Positions 9,674 to 17,710 of a stretch of DNA of 64,000 bases are shown here, piece after piece. The first letter of the stretch is position 1, and every line of letters starts with the position of its first letter. The stretch is taken from assembly GCF_009901585.1 (NCBI RefSeq), contig NZ_WXYO01000004.1, positions 186,001-250,000 of the forward strand, in the 5' to 3' direction. Source of the DNA: Poritiphilus flavus (lineage in GTDB: Bacteria; Bacteroidota; Bacteroidia; Flavobacteriales; Flavobacteriaceae). The translations under genes were made by a program, and so were the position numbers. The notes beneath the pieces are model-generated. The model was not told the DNA's origin, ran no database searches, and worked only from the letters and a program-made list of their open reading frames with translations.

Positions 9674-12600
9674 TTATAAGCCGATGTTAACATTTATTAA
9701 GTAAGATGGTGTTACAGGGTAGTTACCTACATCCACACCAAACCTTGTATCAGCGTCACCACCAACAACCGGATCAAGTCCGCTGTAATCGGTGATTGTC
9801 CAAATGTTATTCGCTGAGATACCCACTTCAAGTCTACTCAGACCTAGGTCGTCCAATAGGTTGTCAAAAGAGTAAAGCAATGCAATTCTCTGTAGTCTGA
9901 CATAGTCTCCATTCTCCACATACCAGGAGTTAGAAGCACCACTGGTACTCAGGTTTGTAGCACTCTCCCAAATTGGAGCTGCTGCATTGTTTCCTAATTC
10001 CGGAGTCCAGGAACGCAGAGCTGCAACACCTTTAGCAGAACCTTCGAATGTTCCGAAGAAATCCCTGAACCATTTCCCCTGGTTGAAGATCTCTACACCG
10101 GTTACCCAGTTCCAGTATGTCTCCAGAGTTAAGGACTTATACTTAAGGTTGATCACTGCTCCACCACTGTACTCTGGTACCGGATCTCCAAGATAGGTTC
10201 TGTCGTCAGGAGTAATGGCCCCATCACCATTCACATCTGCATAGCGGAAACGTCCAAGACCTTTTCCATCCTGAGCCGGAGAGTTATCCACCTCATCCTG
10301 GCTGTTAAAGTATCCGATCACCTGGTATCCAAAGAATGAGGACAGAGGTCTTCCTAACTGGTTTCTTGTAGGGTTAATTCCCCTGAAACCTCCACCGAAT
10401 ACACCACCTTCCACGAAGGTACGCTCACCGTCAAAGGCAACGATCTCATTCTTAAGGAAAGAGTTGTTTAAGGTTACTTCAAAAGAAAAGTCTTCCGTAA
10501 AGTTTCCACGACCGATGATCTGGAAATCAACACCTTTGTTTTCCATGGCACCAACGTTTACTGCTGGAGCCGCTGCAAAGTTTCCGGTTACACCTGCCAA
10601 TGGCACTTCGAACAAGAGATCCTCCGTGTCTTTTTGCCACCAGTCGAAGATTATCTCGATCTTATTGTCAAAGAAAGAAGCATCAAATCCGATGTTGGTT
10701 GTTGTACTGGTTTCCCATCTCGCATCAGGGTTTCCGATACGGCTGGTTGCGAAACCTTCGTCAGCTCCACTGTTCTGACCACCGATTGGATAGAAGGTGT
10801 TACCCAAATTAGACGCCGCAAGTGAGAATTGGTTCGTCGGAGATACGTTGTTTGAGTTCCCCATTTCACCCCATCCACCACGGATCTTAAGGTCGCTGAA
10901 GATATTTTGGTCTTGCATAAATGGCTCAGCAATTACCCTCCAGGCACCAGAGACCGCGGGGAAGGTACCGTAACGGTTGTTCTCACCAAATACTGAGGAA
11001 CCGTCCCTTCGAATTACCCCTGTCAGGTAGTACTTCTCGTCAAAGTTGTAGTCCAGTTTACCGAAGATAGAGCTAAAGTTAACCCCTTTTCGGATAAAAC
11101 TCTGTACTACAGGACTTTGAACAGTAGCAAGTGATACGAAATCCAGATCGGTAGAGAATGGGTTGATACCAGATCCCTGTATCCTTCTTCCTTGTGGTGC
11201 TGTTCTTGGAGAAGCGGCACCTTCTATGGCTTCAATTCCTGCAAAAGCTTTGATCTTATGCTTGCCAAAAAGCTTCTCATAAGTAATGGTATTGGTAAAG
11301 GTCCACTGGAAACCGTATTCAGATGCTTCAAAGAAGCTGAAACTAGCCTGTGGCTCAGAATCTCCCAGATACCTAAAGTTGTAGTCTAACTGATTAAAGT
11401 TGTAGTACTGCCCTCCAATGCTACTTCTGATCACAAGTCCTTCTATGGGCTTGAGCAAGGCATAGAAGTTACCGAATGCCTCTATAGAGTAGGCTTGATC
11501 GGATCCACGATCCTGAGCCAGCCTCCTAACCGGGTTACGAGGGTTGTTAAATCCTGCAGCCCTGGTACTGGCGTAGCTTCCAAACTCATCAAAAACAGGA
11601 ATTATCGTTGGCATTCTGTAAGCAGAAAGCACCTCGGATTCGTCATCCGCGATACCCTGACCTCCATTGCCCCCAGTTTGTCCTCTTACAGAGTTATAGG
11701 TCCCCTGAAGATTCTCCCCAAGACTTAACCAGGGAGTAATGTCCCACTCAGAATTAAACCTTACTGTATATCTGTCCTGCTCATTCTCCAGAAGGATACC
11801 ATCCAGAGACTGTAAACCAAGACCTACATAAAAGCGGCTGTTTTCAGTACCTCCGTCAAAACCAAGACTAATTCTTGTTGCAGGGGCCAATCTGGTGATT
11901 TCTTTATACCAGTTAGTTCCCGCAAGGTTTGGCCTGATAAGAAAAACGTTCTCAGGATCAGCCTCGAAGTTAGCCTGGATCTGAGCCAGGTTGATATCAC
12001 TTTCAAATACCCCGTTCTGACCGTCTGCGTGCAGGTAGTCAGGGAATCTTGGTGTTGGATCGGACCCGTACTGAGGGTGAGTATACTGAGGAGCTGTTCC
12101 GTTAGCAACCGCGTTGTTTTCGTAAGCAATGTGCGTATACTGGGCCATTTGCTGAGGGTTCAGCATCTCAGGAGAACCGTTAACATTAGGGTCGGTAACA
12201 CCACTTTGAATGTTTAAAGTAATGTCTGTCTTTTTGGCTCTTCTACCTTGTCTAGTGGTGTAAACGATTACCCCGTTCGCAGCACGTGCACCATAAATGG
12301 AAGCCGCGGCTGCATCCTTAAGTACTGTAGTCGTCTCAATATCATCCGGACTCAGGAAGTTGATATTAAGTACTGGTACACCATCCACTACGTAAAGTGG
12401 TTCGTTACCACCAAAAGCTCCGAATCCACGAACACGGATCTGGCTGGCAGTACCAGGCTGCCCGTTTGTTACAACGGTTACACCCGCAACCCTACCTGCT
12501 AACTGCTGTTCTACGTTACCGGAAGGAATTGCTGCCAATTCTTCTGCTTTAACAATAGAAACCGCAGCGGTAGTCTCTCTCTTGGTCTCAGTAGTATACC

Positions 12601-13018
12601 CTGTTACAATCACTTCATCCAGAGCCAGACCTTCTTCCAATTGTACATTGATAGTAGTTTGGTCTCCAACGGAAATCTCCGCATTATTGTAACCTGTGTA
12701 CGAGAACACCAATACGTCCCCAGGACTGGCTGTAATGGAGTAGTTCCCATCAAAGTCTGCTGCCGCACCTGTTGTAGTACCTTTGACCACAACGTTTGCA
12801 CCCGGTAGCGGAACTCCTTGATTATCTGTAATTGTTCCTGTAATGGTGGATTGAAACATTGCTGCCATCTCAGGTTTTTCGTAATTCGCTATTGGTCCCG
12901 CAAGAGCAAACGAACTAACAAAGCACAGAAGCAAAGAAAAAACCTTAAAACTCGAGCTTTTACGCTGTCGGGAATAAGGTTTTAACGAATGAGAATCATT
13001 TTTTTGAATCATAATCAT
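9674..13018 (-). CDS. SusC/RagA-family TonB-dependent outer-membrane transporter
   Basis: The longest ORF opens with a GTG at 13054. The ATG at 13018 is preferred: it gives 1114 residues, and the upstream sequence is non-coding in character. After a signal peptide ending near ALAGP, the order is a carboxypeptidase-regulatory-like beta-sandwich (GTITDNQGVPLPGANVVVKGT), a TonB-box region (DEVIVTGYTT), a plug (VDGVPVLNINFL, DAAAASIYGARAANGVIVYTT) and a large beta-barrel ending in an aromatic/hydrophobic strand. It imports glycan fragments across the outer membrane using TonB energy, with SusD as its lid. A LacI-type operator lies 56 bases upstream of the start. Confidence 0.95.
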   Translation of the reverse strand: MIMIQKNDSHSLKPYSRQRKSSSFKVFSLLLCFVSSFALAGPIANYEKPEMAAMFQSTITGTITDNQGVPLPGANVVVKGTTTGAAADFDGNYSITASPGDVLVFSYTGYNNAEISVGDQTTINVQLEEGLALDEVIVTGYTTETKRETTAAVSIVKAEELAAIPSGNVEQQLAGRVAGVTVVTNGQPGTASQIRVRGFGAFGGNEPLYVVDGVPVLNINFLSPDDIETTTVLKDAAAASIYGARAANGVIVYTTRQGRRAKKTDITLNIQSGVTDPNVNGSPEMLNPQQMAQYTHIAYENNAVANGTAPQYTHPQYGSDPTPRFPDYLHADGQNGVFESDINLAQIQANFEADPENVFLIRPNLAGTNWYKEITRLAPATRISLGFDGGTENSRFYVGLGLQSLDGILLENEQDRYTVRFNSEWDITPWLSLGENLQGTYNSVRGQTGGNGGQGIADDESEVLSAYRMPTIIPVFDEFGSYASTRAAGFNNPRNPVRRLAQDRGSDQAYSIEAFGNFYALLKPIEGLVIRSSIGGQYYNFNQLDYNFRYLGDSEPQASFSFFEASEYGFQWTFTNTITYEKLFGKHKIKAFAGIEAIEGAASPRTAPQGRRIQGSGINPFSTDLDFVSLATVQSPVVQSFIRKGVNFSSIFGKLDYNFDEKYYLTGVIRRDGSSVFGENNRYGTFPAVSGAWRVIAEPFMQDQNIFSDLKIRGGWGEMGNSNNVSPTNQFSLAASNLGNTFYPIGGQNSGADEGFATSRIGNPDARWETSTTTNIGFDASFFDNKIEIIFDWWQKDTEDLLFEVPLAGVTGNFAAAPAVNVGAMENKGVDFQIIGRGNFTEDFSFEVTLNNSFLKNEIVAFDGERTFVEGGVFGGGFRGINPTRNQLGRPLSSFFGYQVIGYFNSQDEVDNSPAQDGKGLGRFRYADVNGDGAITPDDRTYLGDPVPEYSGGAVINLKYKSLTLETYWNWVTGVEIFNQGKWFRDFFGTFEGSAKGVAALRSWTPELGNNAAAPIWESATNLSTSGASNSWYVENGDYVRLQRIALLYSFDNLLDDLGLSRLEVGISANNIWTITDYSGLDPVVGGDADTRFGVDVGNYPVTPSYLINVNIGL

Positions 13019-13297
13019 TTGTTGTTTAGTTAGTTTTAAATAATTGAGTTTCACGGTTTTGAGAACATTTTTTACGAAAACGATTGCGTGAAAATGTTAA
13101 TAAAACCTATAAATTTTTGATAATATTAATAAAATTATGGGAATAATATAGAGATACTACACAATATTTTGTCATTTATTACCAATATAAATAATCTTAT
13201 TTCATTTGTGATAAAATCAACATTTGCTTTTTCATAAGTTAATTCTTATAAGACCTTTACCAAATTCTTAATAAACTGCAAGTCACGGAAATACGCC
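13019..13297 (-). promoter_or_regulatory. AT-rich leader and control region of susC-susD
   Basis: About 280 bases of very AT-rich sequence separate the susC start from the terminator of the upstream GH130 gene. The LacI-like operator is at its susC-proximal end. I found no exact TAnnTTTG box for the minus strand here, so the promoter is not placed. Confidence 0.5.
13074..13089. promoter_or_regulatory. LacI-family-type operator upstream of susC
   Basis: The 16 bases ACGAAAACGATTGCGT agree with the PurR/LacI-type palindrome ACGCAAACGTTTGCGT at 14 of 16 positions and have the central CpG typical of LacI-family sites. As a palindrome the site matches itself at 12 of 16 positions. It sits 56-71 bases upstream of the susC ATG, a place where a bound regulator could block or help transcription. 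No LacI-family gene is in the window. Confidence 0.5.
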
Positions 13298-13341
13298 AAA
13301 AAAACAACACCCTCATAACCAAAAGGATAAGAGGGAGTTGT
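13298..13341 (-). terminator. Rho-independent terminator after the GH130 gene
   Basis: Arms at 13304-13314 and 13331-13341 (ACAACACCCTC/GAGGGAGTTGT, one mismatch) form a stem that continues imperfectly to an AAAA loop. Seven A at 13298-13304 give a T-run on the minus strand. It closes the symporter-GH130 operon and insulates susC-susD. Confidence 0.8.
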
Positions 13342-13376
13342 CATCGCTACTAAAGATATTTGCATATCCTTAATTA

Positions 13377-13414
13377 CCTGCCCGGGATAGTTTTGCCCGG
13401 TATCCCTGGACAGG
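13377..13414 (-). other. Hairpin in the 3' untranslated region of the GH130 transcript
   Basis: Nested inverted repeats CCTG/CAGG and GGGATA/TATCCC enclose an 11-base loop. The element lies between the GH130 stop and the terminator on the same strand. It lacks its own T-run, so it may protect the mRNA end or act as a second, weaker stop. Confidence 0.4.
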
Positions 13415-13452
13415 GGTCTTCAAAAAAATAAACAAGAACAGTTACTGTTATA

Positions 13453-14646
13453 TTACATGGTCATAAGACCTTTATTCTTTTCAATCAGTGCCATTATGCT
13501 CTCTACTGAGGAGGTCGTATTCATTCCGTCTTCAGGCGTATGCTTACAGTAATTGACCAATACCTCCAGACTACTGGTCGCGATGTGCATACGCGAGTCG
13601 GAGGAGGCATAATAGATATATACCTTACCGTCTTCATCTGCTATCCAACCGTTGCAAAACAATACATTGCCTACATCCCCAATGATCTCCTCCGCATTAG
13701 GAGCCATCAGATAACCGCCCGGTTGATAGATCACCTTGTCTATCTCCTCCAGATCGGTCATAAAAGCATACAGCACATAACGCAAACCGGCAGCCGTATT
13801 GCGAACGCCATGCGCAAGATGTAACCAGCCTTCAGGAGTTTTCAAGGGGGATGGTCCCTGGCCATTCTTCATTTCATATATAGTGTGATACCTTCTCGGA
13901 TTGATAATGCGTTCATCTTCCAATACCGGATAGCTCATATCACTTATGTATCCCAGGCCGATACCCCCTCCTGAACCTGTATCTATAAAGCCGTCCTGTG
14001 GTCTGGTATACAAGGCGTATTTACCGTTTATAAATTCCGGATGCAGGGTTACATTTCGCTGCTGGGCGGATCCGCAAATTAGGTTTGGAAGCCTTTCCCA
14101 TTGTTTGAGATCCCTGCTTCTGATAATTCCGGCCTTCGCCACGGCGGAAACCGTATCATATGGCTGTGCCGAAGGATCCTTACGCTCAGCACAAAAGATA
14201 CCATATATATAACCGTCTTCATGGGCCACCAGACGCAGGTCGTATGCATTGATGTCTGGTTCGTCGTTTTGTGGTAATACCAGAGGTTTCTCCCAAAACC
14301 TGAAATTGTCTATGCCGTTCTCACTTTCAGCGAAAGCGAAGAAAGATTTTCTATCGCTTCCTTCTACCCGCACTGCAAGCAGGTATTTTCCCTTCCATTT
14401 TATTGCCCCGGCGTTAAATGCCGCATTCACCCCAATTCGCTCCAAACCAAAGGGGTTGGTTTTCTGGTTCAGATCATATCTCCAGTTAACAGGGATATGA
14501 TCCGCAGTTATGATGGGATATTGATAACGGGTAATGATCCCATTGGACTCTGGCACAGGCGAATTGGTTCTTCCGACAAGACGTTCGTAGTTCTCGAACA
14601 GCTTGTCGTAGTTTTTAATTCTCTTCAATGCGGATGTCTTTGTCAT
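13453..14646 (-). CDS. GH130 family 4-O-beta-D-mannosyl-D-glucose phosphorylase
   Basis: The 397-residue protein has no signal peptide and should act in the cytoplasm. It matches the GH130_1 pattern known from Bacteroides fragilis mannosylglucose phosphorylase: RYDLN, TNPFGLERIGVNAAFNAGAI, RVEG.DRKSFFA and GIDNFRFW. An NAYDLRL segment contains Asp136, which fits the catalytic general acid. The reaction is phosphate-dependent splitting of mannosyl-beta-1,4-glucose into mannose 1-phosphate and glucose. The symporter gene is 9 bases upstream on the same strand, so the two form an operon like the manB-manC pair of the Bacteroides mannan pathway. The usual partners, a GH26 mannanase and a mannobiose 2-epimerase, are not in the window. 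A related GH130 specificity is possible. Confidence 0.88.
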   Translation of the reverse strand: MTKTSALKRIKNYDKLFENYERLVGRTNSPVPESNGIITRYQYPIITADHIPVNWRYDLNQKTNPFGLERIGVNAAFNAGAIKWKGKYLLAVRVEGSDRKSFFAFAESENGIDNFRFWEKPLVLPQNDEPDINAYDLRLVAHEDGYIYGIFCAERKDPSAQPYDTVSAVAKAGIIRSRDLKQWERLPNLICGSAQQRNVTLHPEFINGKYALYTRPQDGFIDTGSGGGIGLGYISDMSYPVLEDERIINPRRYHTIYEMKNGQGPSPLKTPEGWLHLAHGVRNTAAGLRYVLYAFMTDLEEIDKVIYQPGGYLMAPNAEEIIGDVGNVLFCNGWIADEDGKVYIYYASSDSRMHIATSSLEVLVNYCKHTPEDGMNTTSSVESIMALIEKNKGLMTM

Positions 14647-14655
14647 TGTGTTCCT

Positions 14656-16479
14656 TTAAAGTTGTTCATCCAACGTATTCCACCAGTACTTCTTTAACAG
14701 GATGGCACATAGCACGAACAAAGCCAGTGTAATACCCGTATAGAGATACTCCCTTAATATGAGATATATAGGTAGGGCGACTAAAAGGGTTTGAGCTGTA
14801 GTACCGATGAAAATGTTGAACATATCTCTTTTGAATGCCTTATTGCTTTTGAATTCCGTATCCTCCCTGAGCACAGCTTCCTTTACGGGCCCCCAGAATC
14901 CCCAGGGTCTGGTACGCCGGTAAAATTCTTTTAATACTGAAAGCTCTGTTGGCTTTCCCGCGTAAGTCCCCAGAATACATCCGGCTGTAGTAATGAGTAA
15001 TAATAAAGGGAAGAGGTAAAGTTCCAGGGTTTCCTTAAAGACCAAAGGGAAAAGAATAGCGGGGATCAATCCGGAGAGCATCCCCCAGAAATAACCTTCT
15101 CCGTTAAAACGCCACCAGTGCCATTTCAAAAGGTTAGATACCACATAACCTCCCCATAAGGCGGAGACTATCCATTGGGTGATGGAATTGACGTCCTCAA
15201 TAAAACATCCCAGTACTATGCTGATCACTACCACCAGAATACCACTGGAATAATTCATCCGTTTTACCTGTTTGGCCGAGGCGTCTTTCCGGTATCTCAA
15301 ATAGACGTCATTTACCAAATAAGCCTGTGCCGCGTTTAAAGTGCCCGCAAAGGTCGACATAAAGGCCGCCAACAATCCCGCCAGGAGCAGGCCGGTCAGT
15401 CCTACGGGAACGAATTCACTAATCGCGGAAGGAAGAATGTTCTCAAAGTCGATCGTACCGTTCCTGTTCAGATCCAGTTTATCGTAAAAGAGAATACCCA
15501 GAATGGCAAAACCGCCTATCATTAAATATCTGGTGGGCATTAAGGCAAGCGAAACGAATCCACTCATCTTTGCCGCTTCTTTTGGCGTTTTGGTGGAAAG
15601 GATCTTTTGCATATCGTAATTAGGCGCCGGTCCTGCAATACTGGCCAGGATTCCTTTAAAAACCACCAACATGAAAAACAGGCCAAACAACGTATAACCG
15701 TCGGAGGCTATTTTCGCGTTTACCTCATTGATAATTCCACTCCAGTCAATATCCAGTTTCCATCCAAAAAAGGGATCCATCCAACCAGCGGGAACATCCA
15801 GGGCATTTGTCCCTATCGCCTGCCATGCAATAACAGCAATGGCAACAGCGGAAATGGTCATAATGGTGAACTGCAGCAGATCTGCCCATACAATGCCAGA
15901 CATCCCACCCAACACCGCGTAGAACACTGCAAAAAGTGTAAAAATTGTTCCGTAAAAATGCGGAACAAATTCCTGTGGAACATGAAAGGGAACATAAGCG
16001 CTTATGAGCTCCCATGGGATGAAGATCTCCACGAATTTCCCCAGTCCTATAAAACCGTAAGCCAGGAAACCGAGACAACTTACTATTGCGAAAGCCACAA
16101 CGATGCTGTGCGATAATTTTCCACCACGGCCCTCCCCAAAACGGAAGAGTATCCATTCTGCCCCGGTAGTTACGTTTGATCTGCGCAACCATGAGGACAG
16201 GTAAACCATCAGAAATATTTGATTGAAAACAGGCCATAGCCAGGGTATCCAAATGCTTTTGAGCCCGTAAACAAAAGTCAGGGTTACCAGCCACATGGTT
16301 CCGGAAATATCGAACATTCCAGAGGCATTGGATAAGCCAAGCATATACCAGGGTAGAGACTTGCCACCCAACAGGTAGTCATCCTTGCTCCTTTGAGCCC
16401 TTTTTCTAAGAATGAGCCCAATCAGGACAGTGGCCAGAAGGTATAACAGTATTATTACAATATCCAGTCCGCTTAGCAT
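14656..16479 (-). CDS. Sodium:solute symporter (SSS family), probable mannobiose-type sugar transporter
   Basis: This 607-residue inner-membrane protein has about 13-15 hydrophobic spans and the SSS family texture: an N-terminal LDIVIILLYLLATVLIG helix, LLGGKSLPWYMLGLSNASGMFD, and WADLLQFTIMT in the middle. It should couple sodium entry to uptake of a small sugar from the periplasm. Its position directly before the GH130 phosphorylase (9-base gap) and divergent from an AraC regulator suggests mannobiose or mannosyl-glucose as substrate, as proposed for ManB of Bacteroides. That specificity comes from context only. Confidence 0.88.
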   Translation of the reverse strand: MLSGLDIVIILLYLLATVLIGLILRKRAQRSKDDYLLGGKSLPWYMLGLSNASGMFDISGTMWLVTLTFVYGLKSIWIPWLWPVFNQIFLMVYLSSWLRRSNVTTGAEWILFRFGEGRGGKLSHSIVVAFAIVSCLGFLAYGFIGLGKFVEIFIPWELISAYVPFHVPQEFVPHFYGTIFTLFAVFYAVLGGMSGIVWADLLQFTIMTISAVAIAVIAWQAIGTNALDVPAGWMDPFFGWKLDIDWSGIINEVNAKIASDGYTLFGLFFMLVVFKGILASIAGPAPNYDMQKILSTKTPKEAAKMSGFVSLALMPTRYLMIGGFAILGILFYDKLDLNRNGTIDFENILPSAISEFVPVGLTGLLLAGLLAAFMSTFAGTLNAAQAYLVNDVYLRYRKDASAKQVKRMNYSSGILVVVISIVLGCFIEDVNSITQWIVSALWGGYVVSNLLKWHWWRFNGEGYFWGMLSGLIPAILFPLVFKETLELYLFPLLLLITTAGCILGTYAGKPTELSVLKEFYRRTRPWGFWGPVKEAVLREDTEFKSNKAFKRDMFNIFIGTTAQTLLVALPIYLILREYLYTGITLALFVLCAILLKKYWWNTLDEQL

Positions 16480-16677
16480 ACTCTTACCGGAATAAGAAAT
16501 TCGGAATGACGGAATAACTCAAAATATCTTCAGAATTTTGATGATTTTATTATCTAAATCGGAGAATAGTGGGGATGCTATTGCTAAATCATTAGGATCA
16601 AATCTAAAATATTTGTTATCATTGCCATGATATTATTTTATCATTTCAAGAACTAAAAATACCAAGATGTCGATCTA
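16480..16677. promoter_or_regulatory. Divergent control region between symporter and AraC genes
   Basis: The 198 gene-free bases should hold promoters for both directions and the binding site of the AraC protein. On the minus strand TAGATTTG at 16606-16599 fits the Bacteroidota -7 box, but no TTG lies at the right distance behind it. No clear paired direct repeats for AraC were identified by eye. Confidence 0.4.
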
Positions 16678-17556
16678 ATGGATATTCTCAAAAGGATCCA
16701 TAGAGAAATTACACCCTTGTCCAGTCAGGACAGTTTTCTGGTCTTTGATCGTGTCAAGGATTTCTTTGACTACCCCGTTCATTTTCACCCCGAATTGGAA
16801 CTCAACTTTATTTCCAATGGTAAGGGGATCCGGCGAATAGTTGGTGACAGCATCGAAGAAATCAGTGACCTGGAACTGGTTCTGGTTGGTTCAAATCTGT
16901 TTCACGGTTGGGAACAGCACGTTTGCACCAGGCGTAACATACATGAGATCACTGTGCAATTTCACAATGATCTTTTCGGTTCTGCTTTCCTGGACCGACG
17001 GATCATGAAGCCTCTAAAGGATATGTTCATCAGATCTGCCCATGGTATACTATTTTCAAAGGAGGAAACTGAAATCCTGGCTCCAAGGATATTGAGGGTT
17101 TCTAAACTCGGAGGGATAGACTATTTCATCGAGTTGTTTTCCATTCTTTACGACCTGGCCAATTCAAGGAATCAAAGATTGCTTTCTACCACCACCATCC
17201 ATCTGAATAGTTTTGAGAACAACGACAAGCTCAAAACACTATACGACTATGTTCAGGAGAATTACGCGAATAAGATCACACTTAAAGAAGTGTCCGAAAT
17301 GATGAACATGAGTAGTGTTTCCTTTAACAGGTTCATCAAAAAAAGAACGGGAAAGACTTTTGTGGAATACCTTAACGATGTCAGGATCGGTTATGCCTCC
17401 AGGTGGTTAATAGAACGCGATCTTAGTATTTCGGAGATTGCTTTTCTCTGTGGCTTCAACAGTATCGCTAATTTCAACAGGGTATTTAAGAAAGCCAAAG
17501 GAAGGACACCTTCCGTATACAAGCAGGAGTTTTCGGGGATCAAGAGGGTATTGTAA
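16678..17556 (+). CDS. AraC-family transcriptional regulator with N-terminal cupin domain
   Basis: The 292-residue protein has an N-terminal sugar-sensing cupin-like half (YPVHFHPELELNFISNGKG, DLELVLVGSNLFHGWE). Its C-terminal half is the double helix-turn-helix DNA-binding domain (LKEVSEMMNMSSVSFNRFIKKRTG, LSISEIAFLCGFNSIANFNRVFKKAKGRTPSVYK). Such regulators usually activate a nearby sugar operon when the ligand binds. It is divergent from the symporter-GH130 operon and is its likely controller; it may also affect the GMC cluster that begins 154 bases downstream on its own strand. Confidence 0.93.
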   Translation: MDILKRIHREITPLSSQDSFLVFDRVKDFFDYPVHFHPELELNFISNGKGIRRIVGDSIEEISDLELVLVGSNLFHGWEQHVCTRRNIHEITVQFHNDLFGSAFLDRRIMKPLKDMFIRSAHGILFSKEETEILAPRILRVSKLGGIDYFIELFSILYDLANSRNQRLLSTTTIHLNSFENNDKLKTLYDYVQENYANKITLKEVSEMMNMSSVSFNRFIKKRTGKTFVEYLNDVRIGYASRWLIERDLSISEIAFLCGFNSIANFNRVFKKAKGRTPSVYKQEFSGIKRVL

Positions 17557-17710
17557 GAAGTTGTCTGTTGTAAGAAGGCCAGCTTCGCAGATTTTATCCA
17601 TTTACCCACATATTTTTTCAATCTAAGATTAGTCCCAAATTATTCCCTGAAAAAATGTAATTTAAAGCTCTATATACAAAATTCATTTGACTACCAACTA
17701 AGCGAATATT

